From Bradyrhizobium ottawaense (lineage in GTDB: Bacteria; Pseudomonadota; Alphaproteobacteria; Rhizobiales; Xanthobacteraceae): a DNA stretch of 64,000 bases. The stretch spans positions 6,796,001-6,860,000 of the forward strand of contig NZ_CP029425.2 of assembly GCF_002278135.3 (NCBI RefSeq). The letters run 5' to 3'. A model generated the notes under the pieces. It did not search any database, was not told the origin of the DNA, and saw only the letters and a program-made list of their open reading frames with translations. Shown piece after piece: positions 25,638-33,927 of this stretch (position 1 is the first letter of the stretch; each line of letters opens with the position of its first letter). Position numbers and translations under genes: made by a program.

Positions 25638-27074
25638 TCAGACGCCCAGAGCCTTACGGTTGAAGCCTCGCAGGAAGCGCAGCGACAGCGTCCGGACATT
25701 GGCGACGTTGAGCAGCCAGGCCGCTCCGACATAGGCAAGGCCGCCGGCGAGGCTGACGATGACGAGCGCCACGAAGCCGGTGCCGCCCGCTTGCGACCGC
25801 GCAGCCAGGATCGCAGCCACCATCGCCGCAGCGGAGGCCGCAATACCGGCGAGGCGGCCGAGGTCGAACGGGACCGGGTGGGCGCGATGCATCAGGACGA
25901 CGGCAACGAGGAAGCCGAGCGCCTCGGTCGCAAGCGTCGCCAGCGCCGCGCCGTAAAGGCCGTAGCCGGCGACCAGCGCGAACATCAGGACCACGCTGAC
26001 CACCAGCGTGAGGAAAGATTGCGCCGCCAGCATGAACGGCCGCTCGGCCAGCTGGAAGCTGATCTGCACGTAGAACTGATTGGCGATACCGAAGAAGCGG
26101 GCAAGCACCAGGGTCGGCAGCAGCGCCGACACGCCGGCGCGGAAGTCGACGCCGACGAGCGTGCCGGCGACCTGATCCGCTGCCAGCGCGAGCCAGATCG
26201 CAACGGGCGTGACGACGACGAGCAGCAGCTCGAGACTTTCAGTCAGCCGCTCCCGCGTCGTCTCCTTGCTGTTCTCGGACAATGACCGGAACACCAGCGG
26301 CACGGTGGCCGCGGCGACGCTGGAGGCGATCATGACCATGAACTGGCGCGGCAGGTCGGCGGCAACGCCGAAGATGCCGGCGGCGTCCTTGCCGAGCAGA
26401 TAGGCGACAATCAGCCGGTCGCAGGCCGAATAAACTGCGACGGAAAGCCCGGCGAGCGTCAGCGGCAAGCCGTAGCGCGCGAGCTGCATGAACTGGCTGC
26501 GCTGGAAGCGGGCAATCTTCGTGCGGTCGCCGACGAGGTTCAGGATGATGCCGGTGAGCGACCCCAGGCCGAACGCGGCCAGCAGGCCCAATCCACCCCA
26601 GCCGAGCCAGATGCCGAGGAGGCCGAAGCCGACGCTCGACACGCTGCGCACGATCGAAATCGCGGCAAACCGGTAGGGTCGCAACTTGGCGCGTTCGAAC
26701 TCCTGGCCGACATCGACCGCATTGGCCATGATCGCGACGAACATGCTGGCGAGCAGCAGCTCGACACTGAGGTCGCTGCGGAACAGGAAGACCAGCGGGG
26801 TCGTGGCGCAGAGCACCGCGACCGTGAGCCCGAAAGCCACCATCGCCGTGCCGCGAAAATCCACCTCCGCCGACATCGCCTGATAACGCGACACCGACAG
26901 CTTGATCCAGGCGAAGAAGATCGCACCCAGAATGCCGGCGAGGCTGATGCCGACGACATAGACGCCGTACTCCGCCGGCGTCAGCAGCCGCGTATAGGCC
27001 GTGACCGCGAAGAAGCCCACCGCCGCAGGCAGGATGTAGGCGACGAGATAAATCGAGAAATGGCGGTTCAGCAT
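25638..27074 (-). CDS. Lipopolysaccharide/oligosaccharide flippase (Wzx/PST family)
   Basis: This 478-residue integral membrane protein has 12-14 hydrophobic segments through its full length, beginning FSIYLVAYILPAAVGFFAV and including YTRLLTPAEYGVYVVG, the typical N-terminal signature of polysaccharide flippases. It should move lipid-linked sugar units across the inner membrane for exopolysaccharide or O-antigen assembly. No polymerase or glycosyltransferase operon surrounds it, although the DUF6492 protein at 28482 may be a partner. The size fits the family. The ATG at 27074 lies next to a 329-bp intergenic region. Confidence 0.9.
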   Translation of the reverse strand: MLNRHFSIYLVAYILPAAVGFFAVTAYTRLLTPAEYGVYVVGISLAGILGAIFFAWIKLSVSRYQAMSAEVDFRGTAMVAFGLTVAVLCATTPLVFLFRSDLSVELLLASMFVAIMANAVDVGQEFERAKLRPYRFAAISIVRSVSSVGFGLLGIWLGWGGLGLLAAFGLGSLTGIILNLVGDRTKIARFQRSQFMQLARYGLPLTLAGLSVAVYSACDRLIVAYLLGKDAAGIFGVAADLPRQFMVMIASSVAAATVPLVFRSLSENSKETTRERLTESLELLLVVVTPVAIWLALAADQVAGTLVGVDFRAGVSALLPTLVLARFFGIANQFYVQISFQLAERPFMLAAQSFLTLVVSVVLMFALVAGYGLYGAALATLATEALGFLVAVVLMHRAHPVPFDLGRLAGIAASAAAMVAAILAARSQAGGTGFVALVIVSLAGGLAYVGAAWLLNVANVRTLSLRFLRGFNRKALGV

Positions 27075-27403
27075 GCGAGCATGGGACCGGCAACGGTCTT
27101 GCGAGTGTGGCGGCCGTTCATCAATGGGGCCTTGAATGTGGCCTTAAATGGGACCTTGGCGGGGCGAGCGAATGCGCCGCAGCATCGCTCAAGAGTGTCA
27201 CATAAGTCTGCAGATCGGGCGGCGAATGAAGCCTTGAAGCCGCTTTCGCGCGTTAGCGTTAAATTTGCCCTTCCTCGGATGGCAAGGCGCGATCACGAAA
27301 AGGAACCGACTTCCAAGCGGCAGAGGTTAACCCAACAAGCCGAAACCCCGGCGTCGCGAGGCGCCGCTTGGTACGATGGTGCGTTGGTTCGAAAAGGACT
27401 GAA
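27075..27403. other. Intergenic region between flippase and xylanase genes
   Basis: These 329 bases separate divergent genes and must hold both promoters. They contain three imperfect 12-bp tandem repeats (27123-27158). A 115-codon open frame (27060-27407) spans the region but starts inside the flippase gene and has no recognisable domain, so it is not annotated as a gene. Base composition is less GC-rich than in the flanking genes. Confidence 0.55.
27123..27158. repeat. Three imperfect 12-bp tandem repeats
   Basis: The units AATGGGGCCTTG, AATGTGGCCTTA and AATGGGACCTTG follow one another without gaps, differing at one to three positions. They lie 49 bp upstream of the flippase start and 246 bp from the xylanase start. 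The regular 12-bp spacing could reflect repeated protein-binding sites on roughly one helix turn, or slippage. Confidence 0.7.
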
Positions 27404-28471
27404 GTGACCAGGCTCGACAGACGCGAATTTCTCCTCGGCAGCGCCGCAGCACTCGCGGCGGGCGCATCCGCGTCGGCGGCGCCGGCGTCGAAACTGGCGC
27501 AGCGCCGTCCGGGGTTCGGCGCAGCGGCCACGCTCTGGGACCTGCAAGCCGATCCCAGGCTCGGCGAAGCCATCGGCACCTATTGCACCCAGGTCGTCCC
27601 GGTGCTCGAGTTGAAATGGCCGATGCTGCGGCCGAATGCGCACACGTTCAATTTCGAGCGCGCCGACGCGATTCTGGATTTTGCGCGGGACAACGATCTG
27701 ACGATGCGCGGCCACGCGCTGGCCTGGTATCACGACATTCCGGACTGGGCCAAGCAGATCAGGGACACCCGCGGCGTCGAGCGCGCCTATGTCGACCACA
27801 TCGGCACCGTCGTCTCCTACTACAAGGACAAGCTGACCTCGTGGGACGTCGTCAACGAGCCGATCCCGGACAATCCCCGCAGTCCAAAGGACCGGCGCGA
27901 CACGTTCTGGACGCAGCATCTCGGTCAAGGCTGGATTCCGCTGGCGTTCCGCACGGCGGCTGCGGCAGATCCGTTCGTCAAGCTCGCGATCAACGAATAT
28001 GACATCGAGTCGGCCAAGGACTCCTTCATTGCCAAGCGCGCGGCTTACCGCAATCTGATCATGGACCTGCTCGACCAGGGCGTCCCCCTGCACGCCGTCG
28101 GGCTGCAATCGCATCTGCATGCCGAGCTCGAGATCGACACCCATGGGCTCGCCGAGTTCGTCACCGAGCTGCGCTCGTGGGGACTTGAGGTGTATGTCAC
28201 CGAGCTCGACGTCGACGACCAGAAGCTGACCGGAAACCCGGCGGAGCGCGACGCCATCGTCGCCAAGCGCGTCAACGACCTGCTGACGGCGATCTCGACC
28301 AGCGGCCCGGTGCGTTCGATCCTGACCTGGGGCCTCTCGGATCGCTACAGCTGGATCAACGGCACCTTCGCCCGCGCGGACAAGCAGCCGAACCGGCCAC
28401 TGCCGCTCGACGGCGAGTTCAAGCCGAAGCCGTTCATGGACGTGATCAGCAAGTTCACGAAGGATGCCTGA
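27404..28471 (+). CDS. Endo-1,4-beta-xylanase, GH10, Tat-exported
   Basis: This 355-residue xylan-degrading enzyme has an N-terminal twin-arginine signal (DRREFLLGSAAALAAG, cut near residue 26) for export of the folded protein. The GH10 barrel carries the substrate-binding RGHALAWYH, the acid/base Glu152 in WDVVNEPI and the nucleophile Glu267 in YVTELDVDD. No carbohydrate-binding module is present and the length is that of a single-domain GH10. The GTG at 27404 (VTRLDRREF) is chosen for the AAGGAC site and because it opens the Tat signal. A secreted xylanase fits a plant-associated lifestyle. Confidence 0.93.
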   Translation: MTRLDRREFLLGSAAALAAGASASAAPASKLAQRRPGFGAAATLWDLQADPRLGEAIGTYCTQVVPVLELKWPMLRPNAHTFNFERADAILDFARDNDLTMRGHALAWYHDIPDWAKQIRDTRGVERAYVDHIGTVVSYYKDKLTSWDVVNEPIPDNPRSPKDRRDTFWTQHLGQGWIPLAFRTAAAADPFVKLAINEYDIESAKDSFIAKRAAYRNLIMDLLDQGVPLHAVGLQSHLHAELEIDTHGLAEFVTELRSWGLEVYVTELDVDDQKLTGNPAERDAIVAKRVNDLLTAISTSGPVRSILTWGLSDRYSWINGTFARADKQPNRPLPLDGEFKPKPFMDVISKFTKDA

Positions 28472-28493
28472 ACGCGCGAGCTTAGCCGCGCGT
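28472..28493. terminator. Bidirectional terminator-like hairpin between convergent genes
   Basis: ACGCGCG (28472-28478) pairs with CGCGCGT (28487-28493) around an 8-base loop. It directly follows the xylanase stop and covers the stop of the convergent DUF6492 gene. There is no clear T-run, so efficiency is uncertain. Confidence 0.5.
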
Positions 28494-29432
28494 CTTCACC
28501 TCGAACTCGGCCGCCTCTCCCATATCTTCGGGCGACAGGCTCGGAGCCCGGCGATCGCGCGAGCTGAGGCGGAACACGTCGCGGATGTCCTCGACCGAGG
28601 TCGACGAATAGGACTGGATGCAGAGCGCGACCTGCTCGGGCGAAGCGGCACGCATCAGCGCTTCGATAGCCGGGCGGTCGAGCGGCGTATCGTCCCAATG
28701 CGAGACCGCGATGCTGTCTTCGGTGACCCGATGGGCGGCAAGATGCGCGGGCGAGTTCGCGACAAAGTGGCCGTACATCAGATATTCCGAGAACTTCTTC
28801 TTCCGGCACAGCGCCAGAACCCAGTTCAAGCCGGTCGCCGACTTGATTTGCGCAGTCATCGCGCGCGCGGTGTCCTTGTCCCAGACCAACGCATTGCCGA
28901 CATAATCGTCGGCGGGGAAGGAGCGGTTCTTGATGCCGAGCAGCTGATCGACGGTGCGCAGCCACAGCCCATGCAACGGGTGGTCAGCACCGATGTCCTT
29001 CGGCGTGACGAACAGCGGCGTCTTCTCAGCCCCGGCATATTGCCCGACGTCGAATTCGCGGAAGAACAGATTGTCCGAATCCAGGATGCAGATGCGCTGC
29101 TCGGGCGCGTTGAGGACGCCGGCAATCTTCAGGATCTGCTGGATGTGCCAGCCGTGCACCGGCGAGGACAGCAGCGACAGCCAGACGCGGCGCTTGCTGA
29201 TGAACTGAAGCGCCGGCGGCAGCGCAAACAGCCATTTCGGCAAGTAGCGCGAAGCCGGAACGATGACCCGCTTGTCGGAGGCGAAGCGCTCGAACAACGG
29301 CACGTCTTCATCGTTAACGAGAACATAATGCCGCGTGTATCCCGTGAGCCAGGTATCGATGCTCTCGCTGAGCAGCGAAAAGCGTTCGATATCCTTGGCA
29401 TAGCTGGCGGTCAGCAGGGCAACGGAATGCAT
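28482..29432 (-). CDS. DUF6492 family protein (glycosyltransferase-like)
   Basis: This 316-residue cytosolic protein starts MHSVALLTASYAKDIERFSLL and contains RICILDSDNLFFREFD, a DxD-like motif found in nucleotide-sugar transferases, plus ALVWDKDTA. The family (DUF6492) is common in proteobacteria and is thought to be glycosyltransferase-like, without a proven activity. A role in surface polysaccharide synthesis would suit the nearby flippase and PCMT-like genes. The ATG at 29432 fits the family N-terminus. The gene is convergent with the xylanase gene. Confidence 0.8.
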   Translation of the reverse strand: MHSVALLTASYAKDIERFSLLSESIDTWLTGYTRHYVLVNDEDVPLFERFASDKRVIVPASRYLPKWLFALPPALQFISKRRVWLSLLSSPVHGWHIQQILKIAGVLNAPEQRICILDSDNLFFREFDVGQYAGAEKTPLFVTPKDIGADHPLHGLWLRTVDQLLGIKNRSFPADDYVGNALVWDKDTARAMTAQIKSATGLNWVLALCRKKKFSEYLMYGHFVANSPAHLAAHRVTEDSIAVSHWDDTPLDRPAIEALMRAASPEQVALCIQSYSSTSVEDIRDVFRLSSRDRRAPSLSPEDMGEAAEFEVKTRG

Positions 29433-29527
29433 GGAGCGCGCTCAAATGGCCATCAGGCCGTACTCATAGCGGCGTCGGGGTGCGTTGGATACTTCCATTC
29501 GCAATCAAGGTAAAATGAAACGAAGCG

Positions 29528-30322
29528 TTAGCCATCCGACGGCAGTCCCTGCTCGATGCCGCGAAAGCGCAGCGGCGCCAGCGCTGAGGCCCGCTGCCAC
29601 CAGTCGGCGACGCGGTCGTCGAGCGCGGTCGTGCCCCGGCCGTGGCCGGGGAAGATCCGGATCTGCTGCACCGCCTCGGCTTCGTACCCCCTGCCCTTGC
29701 GCGTGATCTTGAGGGAGGCGCCTTCACGGTCCCGCTGGGTCAGCGGCACCAACAGGCGGCCGCGCGGCCGAAGCGCCTCGAGCCAGAGCGGATGCGGATG
29801 TGAGAAGCCGGCGTGGATGATGATCACGTCAGCGGGCTCGCGGATCTCCTCACATCCATCGCCATGAAACACGATGACGTTGCGATAGGGGCGAAGATAG
29901 TTCGCAGCACGGAACGCCAGGCGCTGGTCGCAATCGACCGCCATCACGCGCCCTTTCGGACCGACCATCTTCGACAGGATCGCAGTGAAATAGCCGAGCC
30001 CGCAGCCGATCTGGACCACGCGGTCCTTCTCCTTGATGTCGAGCACGTCGATAAGATGGGCCCACAGGCTCGGCAGCCCGGTGTCGAGCTTGCGGCGCGC
30101 GTCGATCGCGACCAGCACGTTGTCATAGAGATGAACCGGATCCGCATCGGGCGTCAGCCGGTAGCTGCGCGCCGCCTCGCTCTTGATGCGCCAGCGGCCC
30201 CTCGGCAGAAAGTCTTCGCGCGGGACGGCGGCGAGCGCTTCGAGCAGGCGCTTTGAGGCAATCCGCTCGCGCTTTGCAATCAGCTCGACGTAACGCGCTC
30301 GCGCGGCGGCAAGATCACTCAT
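29528..30322 (-). CDS. Protein-L-isoaspartate O-methyltransferase family protein
   Basis: This 264-residue methyltransferase-fold protein has the PCMT pattern: VPREDFLPRG near the N-terminus, DRVVQIGCGLGYFTAILSKMVG (SAM motif I), VMAVDCDQRL and ADVIIIHAGF. In true PCMT the last segment reads IIVTAA, so the substrate may not be isoaspartyl peptides. The C-terminal 60 residues are extra compared with the roughly 210-residue enzyme. The ATG at 30322 is chosen because it falls one base after the upstream cyclase stop, which indicates coupled translation with that regulator. Confidence 0.83.
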   Translation of the reverse strand: MSDLAAARARYVELIAKRERIASKRLLEALAAVPREDFLPRGRWRIKSEAARSYRLTPDADPVHLYDNVLVAIDARRKLDTGLPSLWAHLIDVLDIKEKDRVVQIGCGLGYFTAILSKMVGPKGRVMAVDCDQRLAFRAANYLRPYRNVIVFHGDGCEEIREPADVIIIHAGFSHPHPLWLEALRPRGRLLVPLTQRDREGASLKITRKGRGYEAEAVQQIRIFPGHGRGTTALDDRVADWWQRASALAPLRFRGIEQGLPSDG

Positions 30323-30323
30323 G

Positions 30324-33300
30324 TCAGGGATCGGCGCGTTCGCGGACCGGTGCGTCCGCACCGAGCTCCTTGACGAGCTGCACCGCCTGCTTCAGGTCCG
30401 GGGTGTAAAAGCCCTCGCTGAACTTGCCGACAACGGGCACGAGCAGCAGACTCGCGTGCTCGCGCCTGCCGGCCTGATGCGACAGGCGCGCGAGGCTGAC
30501 GGCCGTGCGAAGCTCCCAGGACAACGCGCCCTGCTTGCGCGCGATCTCCAGCGACAGCGCGAACAGATCGCCGGCCTCCTGCGCCGAGGCCGGGTCGCCG
30601 TCCGACAGCGTGATCTCGCCTTGCAGGCGATAGACTTCGGCGAGATAGGAGTGATCGCCGGTCCGCCGCGCGGTCGCGAGCGCACCGTCAAGCGCGCGCA
30701 AGGCGGCCTCGCGCATCCCGACCTTGGCGTAGGCTTCCGCAAGCAGGCAGCGGAACCAGCAGCCGGCGAGCCAGGAATCCATCGCCTCGTACTCGTCGAG
30801 GCCGAAGCGCATCTGGCTGAGGCCTTCATCGGCCTCGCCGAGTTGCGTCAGCGCCCAGCCGCGCAGGATCGCCGCCTGCTGTTTCCAATGCAGGAAATTA
30901 TGTTCGGTGGCGATGATCATGGCGCGGTTGGCATGATCGCGCGTGCCCTCGACGTCGCGCAAATGCTGGCAGAGATACGCACCGAACACGAGCGCGAAGG
31001 CGAGCGTGAAGGGATGGCGGATCTTCTCGGCATTCGCGATCGCCTGCTCGCTGTGCTGGCGCGCCGCGTCGGGCCGGCCGAGGAACCACAGCAGGTAGCC
31101 GAGATAGGACAACGAGACGACGCCGGGATCGGTGCCGTGCCGCTCCATCAGATCGGAGTGCAGATCGGGGCTGTAGAGATTGATGCAGCGGTGCAGATGA
31201 TGCTGGGAAGCTGCAAAACGGCCGCGATAGAGCATGGTCATCGCGATCGAGCGGTGCGCCTCGATCAGATAGCCGGTCTGCTGCGCCGGCTGCGTCCGCT
31301 CGTTGAGCCGCTCGCGCTTGGCGAATTTCAACAGCTCGACGCTGAGATCGTGCGCGCGGGTGAGATCGGCGCGGATGAAGTGGCAGACCCACAGGCCGCG
31401 GGTGGCGGCAAAGATCTTTTCGTCGTCGTCGAGCTGCTGGCCGAGCTCGAGCGCGCGGATGTAGTTCTCCTCGACCTCCTGGACCGCGTAGCCCTTGGCG
31501 GCGATCAGCGCGTTGCCGAGCGCGATGCGCAGCTCGAGCTCCATCTCGTCCGCGCCCTGCATCCGCGCATTGGCCTGCACGACGCTGAGACCGCGGCGCA
31601 GATGGCCGATCGCCTCCAGATTGGCACCGCTCTTGGCCGCCTGCTTGCCGGCCTTGAGCCAGAAGCTCGCGGCGCCCTCGCTCTGGCCGGATTCGGTCAT
31701 GTGATGGGCGAGCAGCTCCGGTTCGCGCTCGGTCTTCTCCGGATACATCTCGGCAAGCACCTGGGCGATCCGCGAATGCAGCTTGCGCCGCTCGCTGTGC
31801 AGCAGGCTCGCATGCGCGGCGTTCTGGATCATGACGTGCTTGAAGGAGTAGAGCGCATCGGGCGGAAGACCGCGGCGCATGATCAGCCCGGCCTGCTCCA
31901 GATGATTGAGCGCCGCCTCGATCTGTTCGGCCGGCGTGTTGGCGACGGCATGCAGCGTCTCGTAGGAGAACTCGCGGCCGATGGTGGCGCCGATCTGCGC
32001 GATGCGCTTGAACGGCCCCATCCGGTCCAGCCGCGCCATCAGCGAGTCGGTCAGGGTTGCCGGGATCGCGAGCTGCCGCCACGGGCCCGACAGCACGTAG
32101 CGCCCATGCCGCTCGGTCAGCAGGTTGGATTCGAGGACCGTCTTGGTCAGCTCCTCCAGGAACAGCGGCACGCCGTCGGTCTTGACGATGATCTCCTCGA
32201 CGACCTCCTTGGGCAGCTCTCTGCCGGCGACGCGCTCCACCAGCGTGGTGCGCAGCTGCCGGCTCAGGCGGTTCAGCACCAGCGTCGTGATGTGCGAATG
32301 CGCGTTCCAGCTCGGCTGGAATTCGGACCGCGCTGTGATGATGGCCAGGATCGGCCGGTTCTGCACCCGGTCGACCAGGAGATCGATCACCTCGCGGGAG
32401 GTCGGGTCGATCCAGTGCAGATCCTCGAACGCGATCACCAGCGGCATCTCGCGCGCAAGGCCGAGGAAATGATTGACCAGCGCCCCGACGGTCGCATCCT
32501 TCTGCTGCTGCGGCGACAGCTCGAGCCGCGGATAGCGGTCGCCGGTCGGTATCGACAACAGCGCGGCAAACAGCGGCGTGACCTGCTCGATGTCGCCATG
32601 AGCGGCGGCAATCGCGCTCTCCAGGCTCGCCAGCGACAGCGCGGAGGCATCCTCGCGGTCGAGGCCAAGGGAGAATTTGAGCTGCTCGGCGAACGGATAG
32701 AATGCAGTGGACGTGTAATAGGGCGAGCACTGGAACGAGACCTGTCCATGCCGGTCGCCCGATATCCGCTCGAATATCTCCTGGATGATGCGCGACTTGC
32801 CGATGCCGGGCTCGCCGAACTTGACCACGACCTGACCGTCACCATCCTTGGCCTGCTCCCAGCGGCCCATCAACAGCGCGATCTCCTCCTCACGGTTGAC
32901 CAGCGGCGTCAGTCGCGTGCCCATGGCGGCGGCGAATCGGGTCTCCACCCGCGAGGCGCGCACAACGTGCCAGGCCTGCGTCTTCTCGGATATCCCCTTC
33001 AAGGCGTGGACCCCGAGATTGCGGTAGTCGAACTTCCCCTTCAGCAGCGACTGGGTCGATGAGGAAATCACCACGCCATTGGGCGGCGCGAGGCCCTGCA
33101 GGCGCGCGGCGAGATTGACGGTTTCTCCGACCGCGGAGTCGCGCTCTTCGGTACCCTGTCCGACGAGGTCGCCGACCACGACGAGGCCGGTCGCGATCCC
33201 GATGCGGACGGCGGGTGCGTGGCTGAGCCCACCGCGCAGCTCGGTCGCGCGTGCGGTCGATAGCAATCGCACGATCTCGAGCCCGGCGCGCACCGCGCGC

Positions 33301-33785
33301 TCGGCATCGTCCTCATGCGCGGTCGGATAGCCGAAATAGACGAGGATACCATCGCCGACGAAACGGGCGGCAAAGCCCTCGTAATGCTTGACCACGCGGA
33401 CGCAGGTTTCGCGGAAGCTCGCGATCATGTCGCGGACGTCTTCCGGATCGAACTGCACGGACAGCGAGGTGGAATCCACCATGTCACAGAACATGGTGGT
33501 GAGCTGACGCCGTTCAGCGCCGACCTCGGTGCGGGTTTGCGGCACCATTGTCGCGGGCGCCTCGGCCGTTTCCGCCTGGAACAGCGCCGCCATCGCCCGC
33601 TGCAGCCGCTTGCGATCGCCGAGCGGCAATCCGAGCTCGACCAGATCGGATTCGGTCAGGTCGCCCATGACGTCGAGATCGAGACGGTGCTGTGCGAAGA
33701 GATCGGTGTAATGGCCGAGGCCGACGCCCTCGAGCCAGCGCTTCAGCCCGCCATCCGTTCCCGTGTCCGGCTCATTCTCCAGCAT
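30324..33785 (-). CDS. SAM domain-class III cyclase-AAA ATPase-TPR regulatory protein
   Basis: This 1153-residue cytosolic protein has four parts. A sterile alpha motif domain (about 12-70) is followed by a class III nucleotide cyclase domain (about 92-275) with metal aspartates Asp101 in MFCDMVDST and Asp145 in VGDGILVYFG. Next is a STAND-like ATPase with Walker A GEPGIGKS (324-331) and IAFEDLHWIDPTS as Walker B, and then a long helical TPR region to the end. Such proteins are thought to couple protein-protein signals and nucleotide state to cAMP synthesis. It is divergent from the peptide synthetase gene (142 bp between starts) and followed by the PCMT-like gene. Confidence 0.92.
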   Translation of the reverse strand: MLENEPDTGTDGGLKRWLEGVGLGHYTDLFAQHRLDLDVMGDLTESDLVELGLPLGDRKRLQRAMAALFQAETAEAPATMVPQTRTEVGAERRQLTTMFCDMVDSTSLSVQFDPEDVRDMIASFRETCVRVVKHYEGFAARFVGDGILVYFGYPTAHEDDAERAVRAGLEIVRLLSTARATELRGGLSHAPAVRIGIATGLVVVGDLVGQGTEERDSAVGETVNLAARLQGLAPPNGVVISSSTQSLLKGKFDYRNLGVHALKGISEKTQAWHVVRASRVETRFAAAMGTRLTPLVNREEEIALLMGRWEQAKDGDGQVVVKFGEPGIGKSRIIQEIFERISGDRHGQVSFQCSPYYTSTAFYPFAEQLKFSLGLDREDASALSLASLESAIAAAHGDIEQVTPLFAALLSIPTGDRYPRLELSPQQQKDATVGALVNHFLGLAREMPLVIAFEDLHWIDPTSREVIDLLVDRVQNRPILAIITARSEFQPSWNAHSHITTLVLNRLSRQLRTTLVERVAGRELPKEVVEEIIVKTDGVPLFLEELTKTVLESNLLTERHGRYVLSGPWRQLAIPATLTDSLMARLDRMGPFKRIAQIGATIGREFSYETLHAVANTPAEQIEAALNHLEQAGLIMRRGLPPDALYSFKHVMIQNAAHASLLHSERRKLHSRIAQVLAEMYPEKTEREPELLAHHMTESGQSEGAASFWLKAGKQAAKSGANLEAIGHLRRGLSVVQANARMQGADEMELELRIALGNALIAAKGYAVQEVEENYIRALELGQQLDDDEKIFAATRGLWVCHFIRADLTRAHDLSVELLKFAKRERLNERTQPAQQTGYLIEAHRSIAMTMLYRGRFAASQHHLHRCINLYSPDLHSDLMERHGTDPGVVSLSYLGYLLWFLGRPDAARQHSEQAIANAEKIRHPFTLAFALVFGAYLCQHLRDVEGTRDHANRAMIIATEHNFLHWKQQAAILRGWALTQLGEADEGLSQMRFGLDEYEAMDSWLAGCWFRCLLAEAYAKVGMREAALRALDGALATARRTGDHSYLAEVYRLQGEITLSDGDPASAQEAGDLFALSLEIARKQGALSWELRTAVSLARLSHQAGRREHASLLLVPVVGKFSEGFYTPDLKQAVQLVKELGADAPVRERADP

Positions 33786-33927
33786 GGTGATTTCCGCCCG
33801 ACCATAATTCCGTCGAAGGGCTTAGGGCCCCTCAACCACAGATTTTGCGGCCAAAACTTCACCTCAGACTGGACGCGTTCCCTGACTTCTTGGAAGAATA
33901 GCTCAATCGGATCAAAAGGGAACGGAA

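Noticed and set aside
27060..27407. 115-codon open frame on the plus strand ending in a GTGA overlap with the xylanase start
   Set aside because: It begins inside the flippase gene, contains the 12-bp tandem repeats and has no family resemblance. The overlap is suggestive but not enough to call a gene.
33843..33856. TTTTG/CAAAA inverted repeat in the NRPS promoter region as an operator
   Set aside because: Five-base arms are too short to stand out by chance in this region, and no second copy is present.
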